Below are positions 36,957 to 47,573 of a stretch of 64,000 nt of DNA, in pieces. The notes below the pieces were generated by a model. The model was not told the DNA's origin. It did no database searches and saw only the letters and a list, made by a program, of their open reading frames with translations. The DNA lies in assembly GCF_020447205.1 (NCBI RefSeq), contig NZ_JAJAEL010000044.1:1-64000 (forward strand), given 5' to 3'. The stretch is from Thalassolituus alkanivorans. Lineage in GTDB: Bacteria > Pseudomonadota > Gammaproteobacteria > Pseudomonadales > Oceanobacteraceae. The position numbers were made by a program, and so were the translations under genes. The stretch's first letter is position 1. Each line of letters starts with the position of its first letter.

Positions 36957-36962
36957 CATAAT
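36957..36962 (+). promoter_or_regulatory. Possible -10 of pckA with a 110-nt leader
   Basis: CATAAT at 36957-36962 after a TG (CTGGCATAAT), but no good -35. If used, it gives a leader of about 105 bases that includes a CGCCC/GGGCG hairpin (near 36987-37008). Nothing in the leader matches a known riboswitch. Confidence 0.35.
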
Positions 36963-37074
36963 CACGCGCCTTCAACTTTGGGTTCGCCCGTGTACCCTCA
37001 GGGCGGTATAGAGAACATCAGAGTATGGCCACAAGCCGTGCGCTAATTATGAGGACCCGTTTGGGCACCGATAT

Positions 37075-38613
37075 ATGACCACTGTTTACACCGATTTATC
37101 GACACCGTTACTGGTAGAACAAGCAATCCTGCGTGGCGAAGGCCAGCTGCAGGACAACGGCGCACTGGTTGTTGAAACCGGTATCCGTACCGGCCGTTCT
37201 CCGATGGACCGCTTCATCGTCGAAGAGCCAAGCAGCAAAGACGCCATCGACTGGGGCAACATCAACCGCCCATTCGACGCCGACAAGTTCGATGCTCTGT
37301 GGGAACGCGTGGAAGAGTATCTGGCCCAGCACGACAGCTTCGTGTCACACGTACACGTGGGTTCCGATCCGCAGCACTACCTGCCGGTGAAAATGACCAC
37401 TCAGACTGCCTGGCAGAACCTGTTTGGCCGTAACCTGTTTATCCGTCCGGAAACCTACAACCCTTCTGACAAAGAAGAGTGGCAGATCCTGAACGTACCA
37501 GGCTTCGAATGTGTTCCTGAGCGTGACGGCACCAACTCTGACGGCGCGGTTATCCTGAACTTCGCCCAGCGCAAAGTACTGCTGGCCGGTATGCGTTACG
37601 CCGGTGAAATGAAGAAAGCCATGTTCGGCGTGCAGAACTTCCTGCTGCCGGAAAAAGACGTGCTGCCAATGCACTGCTCCGCCAACGTTGGCGATGACGG
37701 CGACACCTGTCTGTTCTTCGGTCTGTCCGGTACCGGTAAAACCACCCTGTCTGCTGACCCTGAGCGTTTCCTGATTGGTGACGACGAACACGGCTGGGGC
37801 AAAGGCACCGTATTCAACATCGAAGGCGGCTGCTACGCGAAAACCATCGATCTGTCTCAGAAGAACGAGCCGATCATCTGGAACGCCATCAAATTCGGCG
37901 CCATCGTTGAAAACGTTGTGATCGATCCGGTTACCCGCGTTGCCGATTACACCGACGTTTCCAAAACCGAAAACACCCGTTGCGCCTACCCGCTGGAACA
38001 CGTTGAAAAACGCGTTCTGGAAAACATGGCCGGCGAACCTAAAGCGGTTATCTTCCTGACCTGTGATATGACCGGTGTACTGCCACCTGTTTCTATCCTG
38101 ACCAAAGAACAGGCGGCTTACCACTTCCTGTCCGGTTACACCGCACTGGTGGGTTCCACCGAAATGGGCGGCAGCAAAGGTCTGAAGTCTACTTTCTCTA
38201 CCTGCTTCGGCGCGCCATTCTTCCCGCGTCCGGCTGGCGAATACGCGGAACTGCTGATCAAGCGCGTTACCGAATTCGACTCTCAGGTTTATCTGGTTAA
38301 CACCGGCTGGACCGGCGGCGCTAACGGTGCCGGCGGTGAGCGTTTCAGCATCCCGACTACCCGTGCTGTGATCTCTGCAATCCAGAACGGTAAACTGCGC
38401 GGCGTTGAAACCGAGACTGTGCCTGTGTTCAACCTGCTGGTTCCTAAGACTCTGGAAGGCGTTGACAGCAAACTGCTGAACCCACGCAACACCTGGGCCG
38501 ATGCCGACAAGTACGACGAAGCTGCCCGTAACCTGGCTGCCCAGTTTGTAGAAAACTTCAAGAAGTACGATGTCTCTGACGCCATCGTTGCTGCAGGCCC
38601 GCAGCTGGATTAA
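37075..38613 (+). CDS. pckA: Phosphoenolpyruvate carboxykinase (ATP)
   Basis: A 512-residue enzyme that turns oxaloacetate and ATP into PEP and CO2, the entry step to gluconeogenesis. Visible motifs are the PEPCK signature [16 protein letters not shown] (kinase-1a P-loop), the metal and substrate segment LIGDDEHGW, and [10 protein letters not shown]. Codon use is strongly biased, as for a highly expressed gene. A strong terminator follows. It directly follows hslO, separated by a 210-base leader region. Confidence 0.97.
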   Translation: MTTVYTDLSTPLLVEQAILRGEGQLQDNGALVVETGIRTGRSPMDRFIVEEPSSKDAIDWGNINRPFDADKFDALWERVEEYLAQHDSFVSHVHVGSDPQHYLPVKMTTQTAWQNLFGRNLFIRPETYNPSDKEEWQILNVPGFECVPERDGTNSDGAVILNFAQRKVLLAGMRYAGEMKKAMFGVQNFLLPEKDVLPMHCSANVGDDGDTCLFFGLSGTGKTTLSADPERFLIGDDEHGWGKGTVFNIEGGCYAKTIDLSQKNEPIIWNAIKFGAIVENVVIDPVTRVADYTDVSKTENTRCAYPLEHVEKRVLENMAGEPKAVIFLTCDMTGVLPPVSILTKEQAAYHFLSGYTALVGSTEMGGSKGLKSTFSTCFGAPFFPRPAGEYAELLIKRVTEFDSQVYLVNTGWTGGANGAGGERFSIPTTRAVISAIQNGKLRGVETETVPVFNLLVPKTLEGVDSKLLNPRNTWADADKYDEAARNLAAQFVENFKKYDVSDAIVAAGPQLD

Positions 38614-38627
38614 TTCCTGCTTAGCGG

Positions 38628-38665
38628 CCATAAAAAACGGGAGCTTCAGCTCCCGTTTTTTATGG
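38628..38665. terminator. Bidirectional terminator after pckA
   Basis: A perfect 18-bp stem with a 2-base loop (core AACGGGAGCT/AGCTCCCGTT) and A/T runs on both sides, placed between convergent pckA and the LuxR-type gene. Confidence 0.93.
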
Positions 38666-38675
38666 CTGTCATTTC

Positions 38676-39818
38676 TTATTCCGGACTGCCACTCAGCGGA
38701 ATCATGGTCTGAATAATAATCCGGATAACATCCTGCTGCGTGTTGACGCCAAGCTTGTTAAAAACCGCTTTCATCTGGCTGCGTACGGTTTCCAGCGCAG
38801 TACCATTATGTTCTGCAATATCTGCCAGCTTAAGTCCGTTCACCAGACATAACGCCACCTGAGCTTCAGCATTGGTCAGAGCAAATATTTCTGCCAGCTG
38901 TCCGGCGGAGATGTTCATTTTCCCTCCGGGGTCGCTGATATATACCGTCGCATAGCGCTCTTCTCCGCTATGCATCGGGTGTCTGCCAGATTCTTCCGCA
39001 GCAGAAATAAACAGAACCAGTGGAAACGAAAATTGCGGATGGGAAAAAGAAACGGTGGTAACGGTTGGTTTATCCTGCTCTGTCTCGCTGTGCAGAACAT
39101 CCAGTACATTCTGCAGAGCAAACTCCAGTTGCTTCTGATTCTCGCGGTTATGAGCCTGCAGTTTATTGTCGACCAGCGACAGTCCTTTGTGCTTACTGAT
39201 AACAAATTCGGCAACCGAGTTGCAGAATTTTACCTCTCCGTATTGATCGATCAGCAACATGCCCATAGGCATTTTGGATACCAGCGACATCAGGCTGTGA
39301 GTTTCGCTACGGGCATTATCTAATTCCCGCTGAATTAAAACGGAACGACAGATATGCGGAGAAATAAGCCGCATGATCCTGATTTCTTTGTCTGTATATG
39401 CGGGCGCATTAAATGAACGGTGTACCGCCAGTCCAACACGGATTTCATTGTCTTTATGCAGATCGACAACGGAGATATGACCGATATCCGCAGGCTTCAG
39501 AATAAACTGATAATATGAAGGACTATTATTTTTTAACTCTTCTGCCGGCAATATTGTGACATCATTTACCGGGGTTTTTATAAGAGAAAACGTATTATCG
39601 TAACGTCCAAGTCCGGTGTTATAAGCAAGCGCAAGAATGCGGCTGATACCGTGTATGCTGATGATCTTCCGGCTGCCGGAGTTCTGATTCTCGATGATCA
39701 GCACACTGGATTTTGACTGTGTCAGCAGGCAGAGTTTTTCCATCACCACCTCCCAATGCCTGGGTTTGTACGAGGCTTCATAAATATCCCCGACAAAATC
39801 CAGCAAATCATCCTGCAT
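38676..39818 (-). CDS. LuxR-family transcriptional regulator
   Basis: A 380-residue protein. The C-terminal 65 residues are a LuxR-type helix-turn-helix (LTNAEAQVALCLVNGLKLAD, then IAEHNGTALETVRSQMKAVFNKLGVNTQQDVIRII). The rest is a sensor region with a PAS-like piece (MLLIDQYGEVKFCNSVAEF). Start ATG 39818 has CCGGAG six bases upstream; an in-frame ATG at 39890 lacks a ribosome site. The lipoprotein gene at 40095 diverges from it, a natural target. The signal is unknown. Confidence 0.85.
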   Translation of the reverse strand: MQDDLLDFVGDIYEASYKPRHWEVVMEKLCLLTQSKSSVLIIENQNSGSRKIISIHGISRILALAYNTGLGRYDNTFSLIKTPVNDVTILPAEELKNNSPSYYQFILKPADIGHISVVDLHKDNEIRVGLAVHRSFNAPAYTDKEIRIMRLISPHICRSVLIQRELDNARSETHSLMSLVSKMPMGMLLIDQYGEVKFCNSVAEFVISKHKGLSLVDNKLQAHNRENQKQLEFALQNVLDVLHSETEQDKPTVTTVSFSHPQFSFPLVLFISAAEESGRHPMHSGEERYATVYISDPGGKMNISAGQLAEIFALTNAEAQVALCLVNGLKLADIAEHNGTALETVRSQMKAVFNKLGVNTQQDVIRIIIQTMIPLSGSPE

Positions 39819-40094
39819 AACAACTCCGGATAACAGGCTTGTCCGGATAGCAAACGTATTCCGGTTAAACCCTGGTAAATTTTCTGACATTGCTGCAGCG
39901 GAATATATTCATCCAACTATCAACAACAAATTTCATACATATAAGTAATAGCAGAATACCTGCTCACATCCTCCTGTCCACCCACATAACCCATATGGGG
40001 GATGCCCTCTCAGGCTGTGCAGGTAATGATATCGACATACGCCTGCATGCGGATTTCCGCTCAGATTGATTACAAATAAATAAGGACTTCAGCC

Positions 40095-41678
40095 ATGAAA
40101 TTACTGCCACTGGTTTTTATCTCCAGCTGTAGCCTGCTTACTGCCTGTGGTGGTAGCAGTGGAGACTCTGACAGCGACAACGATGACGACAACAGCACAC
40201 CGGTGAATACCGCGCTGTTTGTTGATTCAGGCGTAGCCGGGCTCAATTACAGCTCGCCCAGCCATCAGGGCACCACCAATACGCTGGGCGCTTTCCCTTA
40301 TGAACCGGGTGAAACCACCACCTTCAGTTTTGCCGGGCTGACACTGGGCAGCATTACCATTGCTGAAGGTACAGGCACGCTGACGCCACTGGATTTATTT
40401 AATACCAGTGATGTAAATGATCAGCGGGTGAAAAATACGCTGGTGCTGCTGCAAAACCTTGATAGTGACGGTAATGCCCAAAACGGCATTACATTGCAGC
40501 CATTTCCGGAAGGCAGCGGAGCTGATATTTCCGCGCTGGATTTAGCCGCCGACTCGGCCGATTTCAGCAGCGCGTTACTCAGTGCGGCATTTCCTGACGA
40601 GCCCGGCCGCGAGCTGATATCCGAAGAAGATGCTCAGGCTCACTTCGAACAAAGCCTCAGCGCTATTAATGCCGGACTGCAACTGACCGGCACCTGGCTG
40701 GAGCGTAATGACAACGGTGAAATCCGCTACAAATATACCTACGAAAGTAATGGCAATATGACTGCGGTCAGTTATTCAAACTGCACTGACGACGACTTTT
40801 ACCGTGCACCAACCGAAGCGTCGGTGAATCGTAATTGTCGTGTTTCCAGCGCCTCCTACACCTATGAGTTTTCTGAGCGGGTACTGACCATCTACAGTAA
40901 TGGTGAATTCGCCGATCGCTGTACCGTGCTGCGCTCAAGTGAGTACGCCTACGACGCCACCTGCACCACCGATGAATTTATTCACCTGGAGCGCGTCATT
41001 ACTGAACTAAGCAACAACCTGATTGCCGACAGCTACCGGCTGGTCACGGTTGGCAGCAGCAGTTTCAGTGAACTTACATTCGACAAAGAGAGCGGTACCG
41101 GCTCCTACCAGAGCTATACCGATGGCATCGCCGGCAGTGGCAACACCGACTCCGGAACCTTTACCTGGTCCGCCTCCGGAAATACGCTGACGTACTCCGG
41201 CACTCACGAAGACGGCATTGCCACTTTCGCCGATACCCTGACCCTGAAAAATAATAACGCCGGCATCCGTGGTGCACTGGTGACCACCTCTGCCGCTGAG
41301 GAAGGTACAACCCAGCTGTTGATTCCTTACTTTGACAGCAGTCTCGCCGCTAACTTTTTTAGTCAATCGTTATATGGGATTTACGATGCTGTCAGTGGCG
41401 TCTGTCTGGCGGTTTACGACGGTGGTACAAAACTGGACAACGCTGGCAACAACGATATCTGCAAATACGATCCGGCTGACTTCGGCAACACCACAGCCTC
41501 CATTAACTTCACCGAGCGTCATGGTTCACTGGTACTGAGCGAAGGTGGTGAAGATGATATTTGCTGGCCGGTATCGCGCATTATCACCTCCGAAAACGGC
41601 AGCTACACCCTGATGGCCTGCTCACCGGATAATGGCGGCCCGGACAGCTTTAACTACCAGCTCTGGTACGCACTGTGA
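40095..41678 (+). CDS. Lipoprotein sharing its N-terminal domain with the interrupted lipoprotein at the left edge
   Basis: A 527-residue protein with lipobox LLTAC (Cys18) and an acidic spacer (SGDSDSDNDDDNS). Residues about 38-150 repeat the pattern of the gene at 93-1601: GLNYSSPSHQGTTNTLGAF, PGETTTFSFAGLTLGSI, LTPLDLF, LLQNLDSDGNAQNGI. The remaining part has beta-rich stretches and paired cysteines (SNCTDDDFYR...NRNC, DRCTVL...ATCTT), unlike the YD repeats of its relative. It is probably an outer-membrane-anchored surface protein. A terminator follows. Function unknown. Confidence 0.8.
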   Translation: MKLLPLVFISSCSLLTACGGSSGDSDSDNDDDNSTPVNTALFVDSGVAGLNYSSPSHQGTTNTLGAFPYEPGETTTFSFAGLTLGSITIAEGTGTLTPLDLFNTSDVNDQRVKNTLVLLQNLDSDGNAQNGITLQPFPEGSGADISALDLAADSADFSSALLSAAFPDEPGRELISEEDAQAHFEQSLSAINAGLQLTGTWLERNDNGEIRYKYTYESNGNMTAVSYSNCTDDDFYRAPTEASVNRNCRVSSASYTYEFSERVLTIYSNGEFADRCTVLRSSEYAYDATCTTDEFIHLERVITELSNNLIADSYRLVTVGSSSFSELTFDKESGTGSYQSYTDGIAGSGNTDSGTFTWSASGNTLTYSGTHEDGIATFADTLTLKNNNAGIRGALVTTSAAEEGTTQLLIPYFDSSLAANFFSQSLYGIYDAVSGVCLAVYDGGTKLDNAGNNDICKYDPADFGNTTASINFTERHGSLVLSEGGEDDICWPVSRIITSENGSYTLMACSPDNGGPDSFNYQLWYAL

Positions 41679-41692
41679 TTGCCAGATAACTG

Positions 41693-41724
41693 AAAAAACG
41701 GGAGCTTCGGCTCCCGTTTTTTTT
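41693..41724 (+). terminator. Terminator of the lipoprotein gene
   Basis: A 13-bp stem AAAAAACGGGAGC/GCTCCCGTTTTTT with a TTCG tetraloop and a long T-run, 15 bases after the stop. Confidence 0.93.
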
Positions 41725-41837
41725 ATGCCTTTGACCAGCGTCACAACTGCACAGTCTGTACATTGAGCCGGCGCGAATCCGCCGTTAGACTCCGTCTTCC
41801 AAAATTTCTGATAACTCTCTGACAACAAGGAACTGTT

Positions 41838-43349
41838 ATGGCCTTCTGGGGAATTCTTACCGGCGTACTCTGTATTGCCGCCATTATCGCATTGGGTTTT
41901 TTCCGTGCCGCCCAGCACATGAAAGTTGAGCGTATGCGCAGTGAGCTGGAATCTCAGGGCGTGGCTGCTGAAGATATCAGCAGCCGTCTTGATTCCATCA
42001 CTTACGATATTCCCCAGCAGGTTGCGCCGTCGCTGGTGATTGCTGCGGTTATTTCTTTTGCGTTTGGCATGTTCAATCAGGTGTTTTTCTACGCAGAGCC
42101 GGGTTTTGTGTACCACGTACGCACTATCACCGGTGAAGAAAAAGTAGTCTCAGACGTGGGCTACAACACCTACCTGTTCGGCCGCTATAACGCCTGGAAA
42201 CGATCGATGACAGTACAGGCCGTTGTCGGTAAACGTGAAGAACTGACAGCCGAGCGTGACGATGCCTTCGCCAGCGCACTGCTGCCACCACTGAACATTA
42301 TGTTCCTTGATCAGGTGGATGCTGATGCCGAAGCCACCGTGCGTTTTTCCATCCCGCAGGATCAGGAGCACTTCCTGAAACTCGCCCACGAATACCGTTC
42401 TCCGGAAAATCTGCTGCGTACCGCGCTGATTCCGGCCTTTAAAGAAACGCTGCAGTCCACCGCATCGCTGATGGGTGCCGAAGAATATTATTCCGGCGGC
42501 CGCTCAGGGTTTAACTCTGAATTTGAAAATCAGATGGCTAACGGGATTTACATCGTCAAACGGGAAGAGCAGCTCAGCCGCAGCAACCGTAAACAAAAAT
42601 CCTCTGCCAATGCCGCACTGGGCGAAGAGCAACAGGATTATGGTGACGAAACCAAAATCGAATTTGTGGTTATGAAACAAGTCGACGACAACGGCATTCC
42701 AAAGCGCAAGGTGCAGAAGTTCACCAACTTCGGCATTACCGTACTGGATGCCCGCGTCACCGATATGCGCCCTAACAAAAAATTCGTTGAACGTATGCAG
42801 CTGAAGCAGAAAGCATCCGCCGACCGTGCGATTGCCCGCGAACAGCGGATTCAGGAAGAAGAACAGCGCCTGCTGGCCATTGCCAAAGGTGAGCGTGAAG
42901 TAGCAGAGCGTCAGGCCAAAGCCAAGGTAGAGCAGATTCAGCACACCACCGAAGCGGAAACCGAAAAGCAGCTGGCCATTACCGGTGCCGAAAAACTGAA
43001 AGAACAGGCTGAAATTGCCAAAGAAACCGCCCAGATCGAACTGGAGAAAGCGCGCATCGAAGCCGAAACCCAGCGCACTCTGGCGGACGCTGAAGCCTAT
43101 CAGAAGAAAGTGATTCTGCAGGCCGATAACGCCCTCGCGCAGAAACTGCAGGCCGAAGTTGAAATCCAGAAACTCTGGGCCGAAGCCTTTGCCAAACGTC
43201 AGGTGCCAACCAACGTCTTTGGTGGCAATGGCAGCGGCGGTGCACCGGTTGGCTCCGATGCCGAAACCAAAGCTTTTATGCAGATGCTGACCCTCGATGC
43301 CGCCAAACGTCTGAATTACGACCGCGACATCACCAAAGCCAAGAAGTAA
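41838..43349 (+). CDS. Long SPFH/Band 7-type membrane protein with coiled coil
   Basis: A 503-residue protein. Two membrane segments (about 3-22 and 63-85) precede a diverged SPFH-like domain (about 90-320). A long Glu/Lys/Ala coiled coil of about 130 residues follows ([53 protein letters not shown]), then a short Gly-rich linker (VFGGNGSGG). The coiled coil with AEAY is the flotillin/stomatin type. No NfeD partner gene is adjacent. AAGGA precedes the start. A membrane-scaffold role is inferred. Confidence 0.75.
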   Translation: MAFWGILTGVLCIAAIIALGFFRAAQHMKVERMRSELESQGVAAEDISSRLDSITYDIPQQVAPSLVIAAVISFAFGMFNQVFFYAEPGFVYHVRTITGEEKVVSDVGYNTYLFGRYNAWKRSMTVQAVVGKREELTAERDDAFASALLPPLNIMFLDQVDADAEATVRFSIPQDQEHFLKLAHEYRSPENLLRTALIPAFKETLQSTASLMGAEEYYSGGRSGFNSEFENQMANGIYIVKREEQLSRSNRKQKSSANAALGEEQQDYGDETKIEFVVMKQVDDNGIPKRKVQKFTNFGITVLDARVTDMRPNKKFVERMQLKQKASADRAIAREQRIQEEEQRLLAIAKGEREVAERQAKAKVEQIQHTTEAETEKQLAITGAEKLKEQAEIAKETAQIELEKARIEAETQRTLADAEAYQKKVILQADNALAQKLQAEVEIQKLWAEAFAKRQVPTNVFGGNGSGGAPVGSDAETKAFMQMLTLDAAKRLNYDRDITKAKK

Positions 43350-43361
43350 GTCATACTTTTT

Positions 43362-43386
43362 GCCGGGCTCAGCACATGAGCCCGGC
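43362..43386 (+). terminator. Hairpin after the SPFH gene, possible terminator
   Basis: A 9-bp GC-rich stem GCCGGGCTC/GAGCCCGGC with a 7-base loop, 12 bases after the stop. There is no T-tract, so it may only slow polymerase. Confidence 0.4.
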
Positions 43387-43437
43387 CCACAAGTCCGTTA
43401 TACTCCCCCCGGTTTTATCGTTTCCCCTGAGAGTGTT

Positions 43438-45774
43438 ATGAGTCACGAATCCATCGGTTCCCGTATTGCTGAAGAACTGGGCATCCGCCCACAACAGGTT
43501 GCAGCCGCTGTCGCGCTGCTGGATGAAGGCGCCACCGTGCCCTTTATTTCCCGATACCGTAAAGAAGTCACCGGCTCGCTGGATGACACTCAGCTGCGTA
43601 CGCTGGAAGAGCGTCTGCGTTATCTGCGCGAGATGGAAGACCGCCGCGCCTCGATCCTGAAAAGCATCGAAGAACAGGGCAAACTGAGCGACGAGCTGAA
43701 GCGCGATATTTTAAGCGCCGACACCAAAACCCGCCTCGAAGACCTGTACCTGCCCTACAAAACCAAACGCCGCACCAAAGGCCAGATCGCCATCGAGGCC
43801 GGTCTGCAGCCACTGGCTGAAGCGCTGCTGGATAACCCGGCGCTTGACCCGGAAGCCGAAGCAGCCGGATTCCTCAACGCTGAACAGGGCGTGGCCGATA
43901 CCAAAGCGGCCCTCGACGGTGCCAAGTACATTCTGATGGAGCGCTTCGCCGAAGACGCCAACCTGCTGGCCAAGCTGCGTACCTTTATGCAGCAGGAAGC
44001 CACCCTGTCGGTGCGTGTTGTTCCTGGTCAGGAAGGTGCGGGGGCCAAATTTGCTGACTATTTCGAACATGATGAAGCGCTGAAAGGCGTGCCCAGCCAC
44101 CGCGCACTCGCCATTCTGCGTGGCCGTAACGAAGGCATATTGAGCTTCTCGCTGGTCACCGGTGATCCCTCCGACAAACTGACGCCAAGCCCGTGCGAAG
44201 GCATGATCGCCTCACATTTTAATATCGAACAACAGGGCCGTGCCGCCGACCGCTGGCTGGCCGAAGTGGTGAAATGGACCTGGCGCATCAAACTGCTCAC
44301 TCACCTCGAAACCGAGCTGATGGGCAACCTGCGCGAAAGCGCCGAAGAAGCGGCGATTAAAGTCTTTGCCGATAACCTGAAAGACCTGCTGCTGGCCGCT
44401 CCGGCTGGCCCGAAAGCCACCATCGGCCTCGATCCGGGTTTGCGTACCGGGGTGAAAGTCGCGGTGGTCGATGCCACCGGTAAAGTGGTCGATCACTGTG
44501 CGATCTTCCCGACACCACCACAAAACCGTATCGCTGAGTCCGAAGCCGTGCTGATGGCTTTAATCAGCAAACACAATGTTGAACTGATCGCCATCGGTAA
44601 CGGTACCGCCAGCCGCGAGACCGATAAATTCGTCGGCGATATGCTGAAGAAATTCAAAGCCACTCAGGTACAGAAAGTGATGGTGAACGAGGCCGGCGCT
44701 TCCGTTTACTCCGCGTCTGAGCTGGCGGCGAAAGAATTTCCGGATCTCGACGTAACCATCCGCGGTGCGGTGTCCATTGCCCGCCGTCTGCAGGACCCGC
44801 TGGCCGAGCTGGTAAAGATCGAGCCAAAGTCCATCGGTGTCGGCCAGTATCAGCACGATGTGAACCAGAGCCAGCTGGCACGCACGCTGGATGCGGTGAT
44901 CGAAGACTGTGTGAACTCGGTCGGTGTTGATCTGAACACCGCCTCAGCGCCGCTGCTGACCCGTGTGTCCGGCCTGAACAGCACTCTGGCAAACAATATT
45001 GTTGCCTTCCGCGATGCCAACGGTGCCTTTAACAGCCGCGCCGATCTGCTCAACGTGCCACGTCTGGGCGGTAAAACCTTCGAACTGGCCGCCGGTTTCC
45101 TGCGCATTATGAACGGCAGCAACCCGCTGGATGCCTCGGCCGTGCACCCGGAATCTTACCCAGTGGTGGAGAAGATCGCGCACCAGTTCTCGCGTGATGT
45201 TGCCAGTCTGGTCGGCGATGGCGCGCTGCTGAAGTCGGTTAATGCCGCGCAGTTTACCGACGACAAAGTCGGTGAAATTACCGTTAAAGATATTCTCAAT
45301 GAGCTGCAGAAACCGGGCCGCGATCCGCGTCCGGAATTCAAATTCGCCCAGTATCAGGAAGGCGTGGAAGAGATCAGAGATCTGAAGCCAAACATGGTAC
45401 TCGAAGGGGTAATCACCAACGTCGCCGCCTTCGGTGCTTTCGTCGATATCGGCGTGCATCAGGATGGTCTGGTACACATTTCCGCACTGTCCGACACCTT
45501 CGTCAAAGACCCGCGTGATGTGGTGAAAGCCGGCGATATCGTCAAAGTTAAAGTGATGGAAGTGGATGTCGCGCGTAAGCGTATCGGCCTGTCGATGCGT
45601 ATGAGCGACGATGCCAATGACCGCGCCAACGAACGCACACCCGGCGAAAAACCGCAGCGCAATGGCCAGCGGGCGAACGGTGCGCCAAACCGCAACAGCT
45701 TTGGTGATAAAGCCCAGGCTCAGGGCGCGATGGCCGGTGCGCTGGCTGCCGCGTTTGCCAAAGCAAAGAAATGA
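43438..45774 (+). CDS. tex: Transcription accessory protein Tex
   Basis: A 778-residue nucleic-acid-binding protein. The N-terminal helical Tex domain opens with [11 protein letters not shown]; a YqgF-like RNase H fold ([18 protein letters not shown]) lies mid-protein; helix-hairpin-helix elements ([33 protein letters not shown]) follow; and a C-terminal S1 domain ([21 protein letters not shown]) is followed by a basic disordered tail. ATG 43438 aligns with the family; the frame continues upstream to 43360 only by chance. It is thought to act in transcription or mRNA turnover. Confidence 0.96.
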   Translation: MSHESIGSRIAEELGIRPQQVAAAVALLDEGATVPFISRYRKEVTGSLDDTQLRTLEERLRYLREMEDRRASILKSIEEQGKLSDELKRDILSADTKTRLEDLYLPYKTKRRTKGQIAIEAGLQPLAEALLDNPALDPEAEAAGFLNAEQGVADTKAALDGAKYILMERFAEDANLLAKLRTFMQQEATLSVRVVPGQEGAGAKFADYFEHDEALKGVPSHRALAILRGRNEGILSFSLVTGDPSDKLTPSPCEGMIASHFNIEQQGRAADRWLAEVVKWTWRIKLLTHLETELMGNLRESAEEAAIKVFADNLKDLLLAAPAGPKATIGLDPGLRTGVKVAVVDATGKVVDHCAIFPTPPQNRIAESEAVLMALISKHNVELIAIGNGTASRETDKFVGDMLKKFKATQVQKVMVNEAGASVYSASELAAKEFPDLDVTIRGAVSIARRLQDPLAELVKIEPKSIGVGQYQHDVNQSQLARTLDAVIEDCVNSVGVDLNTASAPLLTRVSGLNSTLANNIVAFRDANGAFNSRADLLNVPRLGGKTFELAAGFLRIMNGSNPLDASAVHPESYPVVEKIAHQFSRDVASLVGDGALLKSVNAAQFTDDKVGEITVKDILNELQKPGRDPRPEFKFAQYQEGVEEIRDLKPNMVLEGVITNVAAFGAFVDIGVHQDGLVHISALSDTFVKDPRDVVKAGDIVKVKVMEVDVARKRIGLSMRMSDDANDRANERTPGEKPQRNGQRANGAPNRNSFGDKAQAQGAMAGALAAAFAKAKK

Positions 45775-45791
45775 CCTTCACCAGCATGACA

Positions 45792-45823
45792 CTGGCTCCC
45801 CACAGAGATGCTGCGGGAGCCAG
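45792..45823 (+). terminator. Hairpin after tex, possible terminator
   Basis: A 9-bp stem CTGGCTCCC/GGGAGCCAG with a 14-base loop, 17 bases after the tex stop. No T-run follows. The remaining sequence to gshA (45824-45935) has no clear gene. Confidence 0.4.
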
Positions 45824-45935
45824 GCATTCCCTTGCAGGCAACAATGAATACCACCAGCCTTACCGTTGGGAGGTATCGTCCGCCGGCAATTTCCCCCTAT
45901 AATCCGGCGATCTGTGTTTCTGCCCCGAGGCGACT

Positions 45936-47504
45936 TTGGCTAATTATCAACAAGCCCTGAATCTGTTCAGCGACCCGCAACATCTGGCACTGCTGGCACG
46001 TTTACAGCGTGGTATCGAAAAAGAAGGCTTACGCTGCTCACCTCAGGGCATCATCAGCCAGAAACCGCATCCGAAAGGGCTGGGTTCGGCACTGACCCAC
46101 CCAAGTATCACCACCGACTATTCCGAAGCTCTGCTGGAATTTATTACGCCGGTTTTCGAAAGCGCTCACGAGGCCCATGCCTATCTGAGTATTGCTCACC
46201 GCTACGCGTACAAACAGCTGGATGGTGAGCTGATCTGGCCAAGCTCCATGCCCTGTATTCTGCAGGGTGAGATGAGCATTCCGATTGCCCATTACGGCAG
46301 TTCTAACCTCGGCCAGCTCAAGCATGTTTACCGTCATGGTTTGTGGCACCGTTATGGCCGTACCATGCAGACCATTTCCGGTATTCACTACAATTTCTCG
46401 CTGCCGGCGGAAATCTGGCCGCTGCTGCAGGCCAACGATGAACGCGGCGATCAATACAGCCCGCAGAGTTATATCTCGGCGCGTTATTTTGGGCTGATCC
46501 GTAATTTCCGCCGCTATTCGTGGCTGCTGATGTACCTGTTCGGCGCCTCGCCAGCAGTGTGCGCCAGCTTCCTCGCCGGGCGTGATCACAAGCTCGACCG
46601 CCTCAATGAGCACAGCCTGTATGCGCCTTATGCAACATCGTTGCGCATGAGCGATCTGGGTTATCAGAACAATGCCCAGTCTGATTTGATGGTGTGCCAT
46701 AACACCGTCGACAGCTATATCAAAACCCTTGGCAAGGCGATCAGCGCGCCGGTTCAGGCCTACGAAGAGATTGGTCTGCAGGACGAGCACGGCCACTACA
46801 AGCAGCTGAACACCAATCTGCTGCAGATCGAAAATGAATACTACAGCGATATCCGTCCCAAGCGCGTTGCCCGCAATGGTGAAAAACCGCTGCAGGCGCT
46901 GGATAAATACGGCGTCGAATATATTGAAGTGCGCTGCACCGATGTGAACCCTTTTATGCCACTGGGTATCGACGTGCCGCAGATGCAGTTTATGGATCTG
47001 TTCCTGACCTGGTGTCTGCTGCAGCCAAGCCCGGATATCGACGAAGACGAATACTGGCGCATCAAACGCAACCAGCAAAAAACCGTGATGGAAGGCCGTC
47101 GTCCGGGCCTGATGCTGGAACAGGGCGGCAGCGATATCAGCCTGCAGCAATGGGGCATGACCATACTCGACGAGATGAAAGAGCTGGCCATCATGATGGA
47201 CCGCGCCAGCGGTGAAACTTTCCATATCGACACCCTCGGACAACAGCGCCTTAAGCTGGCCGACAGCCGCCTGACGCCGTCTGCGCAGGTATTGCTGCAA
47301 TTACAGGAAAGTAGTCTGGAGTTTGCCGAGCTGACCCTGCAGCAGGCTGAACGTCACCGCAAAACCCTGAGCGAAAACCTTGGCCCGCAGGTCTACCAGC
47401 AATGGCAGCAAATGGCGCGCGATTCGCTGGCGGCACAGGAAGAACTGGAGCAGTCAGACAACATGCCATTTGCCGAATATTTAGCGCATTATCTGCAACG
47501 CTGA
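45936..47504 (+). CDS. gshA: Glutamate-cysteine ligase
   Basis: A 522-residue enzyme of the proteobacterial GshA type, making gamma-glutamylcysteine, the first step to glutathione. Landmarks are GIEKEGLR near residue 25, GSALTHPSITTDYSEALLEFITPV, HYGSSNLGQLKHVYRHGL, GIHYNFS and EVRCTDVNPF. The start is a TTG codon at 45936 with GAGG five bases upstream and a clean family alignment (LANYQQALNLF). A terminator follows at once. Confidence 0.96.
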   Translation: MANYQQALNLFSDPQHLALLARLQRGIEKEGLRCSPQGIISQKPHPKGLGSALTHPSITTDYSEALLEFITPVFESAHEAHAYLSIAHRYAYKQLDGELIWPSSMPCILQGEMSIPIAHYGSSNLGQLKHVYRHGLWHRYGRTMQTISGIHYNFSLPAEIWPLLQANDERGDQYSPQSYISARYFGLIRNFRRYSWLLMYLFGASPAVCASFLAGRDHKLDRLNEHSLYAPYATSLRMSDLGYQNNAQSDLMVCHNTVDSYIKTLGKAISAPVQAYEEIGLQDEHGHYKQLNTNLLQIENEYYSDIRPKRVARNGEKPLQALDKYGVEYIEVRCTDVNPFMPLGIDVPQMQFMDLFLTWCLLQPSPDIDEDEYWRIKRNQQKTVMEGRRPGLMLEQGGSDISLQQWGMTILDEMKELAIMMDRASGETFHIDTLGQQRLKLADSRLTPSAQVLLQLQESSLEFAELTLQQAERHRKTLSENLGPQVYQQWQQMARDSLAAQEELEQSDNMPFAEYLAHYLQR

Positions 47505-47521
47505 GCGGAGCGGCAGGCAAT

Positions 47522-47548
47522 AAAAAGGGAGGCATTGCCTCCCTTTTT
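47522..47548 (+). terminator. gshA terminator
   Basis: A 12-bp stem AAAAAGGGAGGC/GCCTCCCTTTTT with a 3-base loop and T-rich tail, 17 bases after gshA. Confidence 0.92.
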
Positions 47549-47573
47549 AATTTTCACGGTGAATTCCGCACCG

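Noticed and set aside
36965-37074. Riboswitch upstream of pckA
   Set aside because: No conserved core of a known class could be identified; kept only as a structured leader.
34947-38613. Novel stress island
   Set aside because: The order nudE/yrfG-hslR-hslO-pckA is the standard gammaproteobacterial arrangement.
37345-38631. A 428-codon open frame on the minus strand, antisense to pckA
   Set aside because: Same cause: codon bias of pckA keeps the opposite frame open. No ribosome site or family match.
45824-45935. Small gene or RNA between tex and gshA
   Set aside because: No ribosome site with a conserved-looking frame and no stable structure apart from the hairpin already listed.
46038-47300. 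A 420-codon minus-strand frame across gshA
   Set aside because: Shadow of gshA, which has full family motifs on the plus strand.
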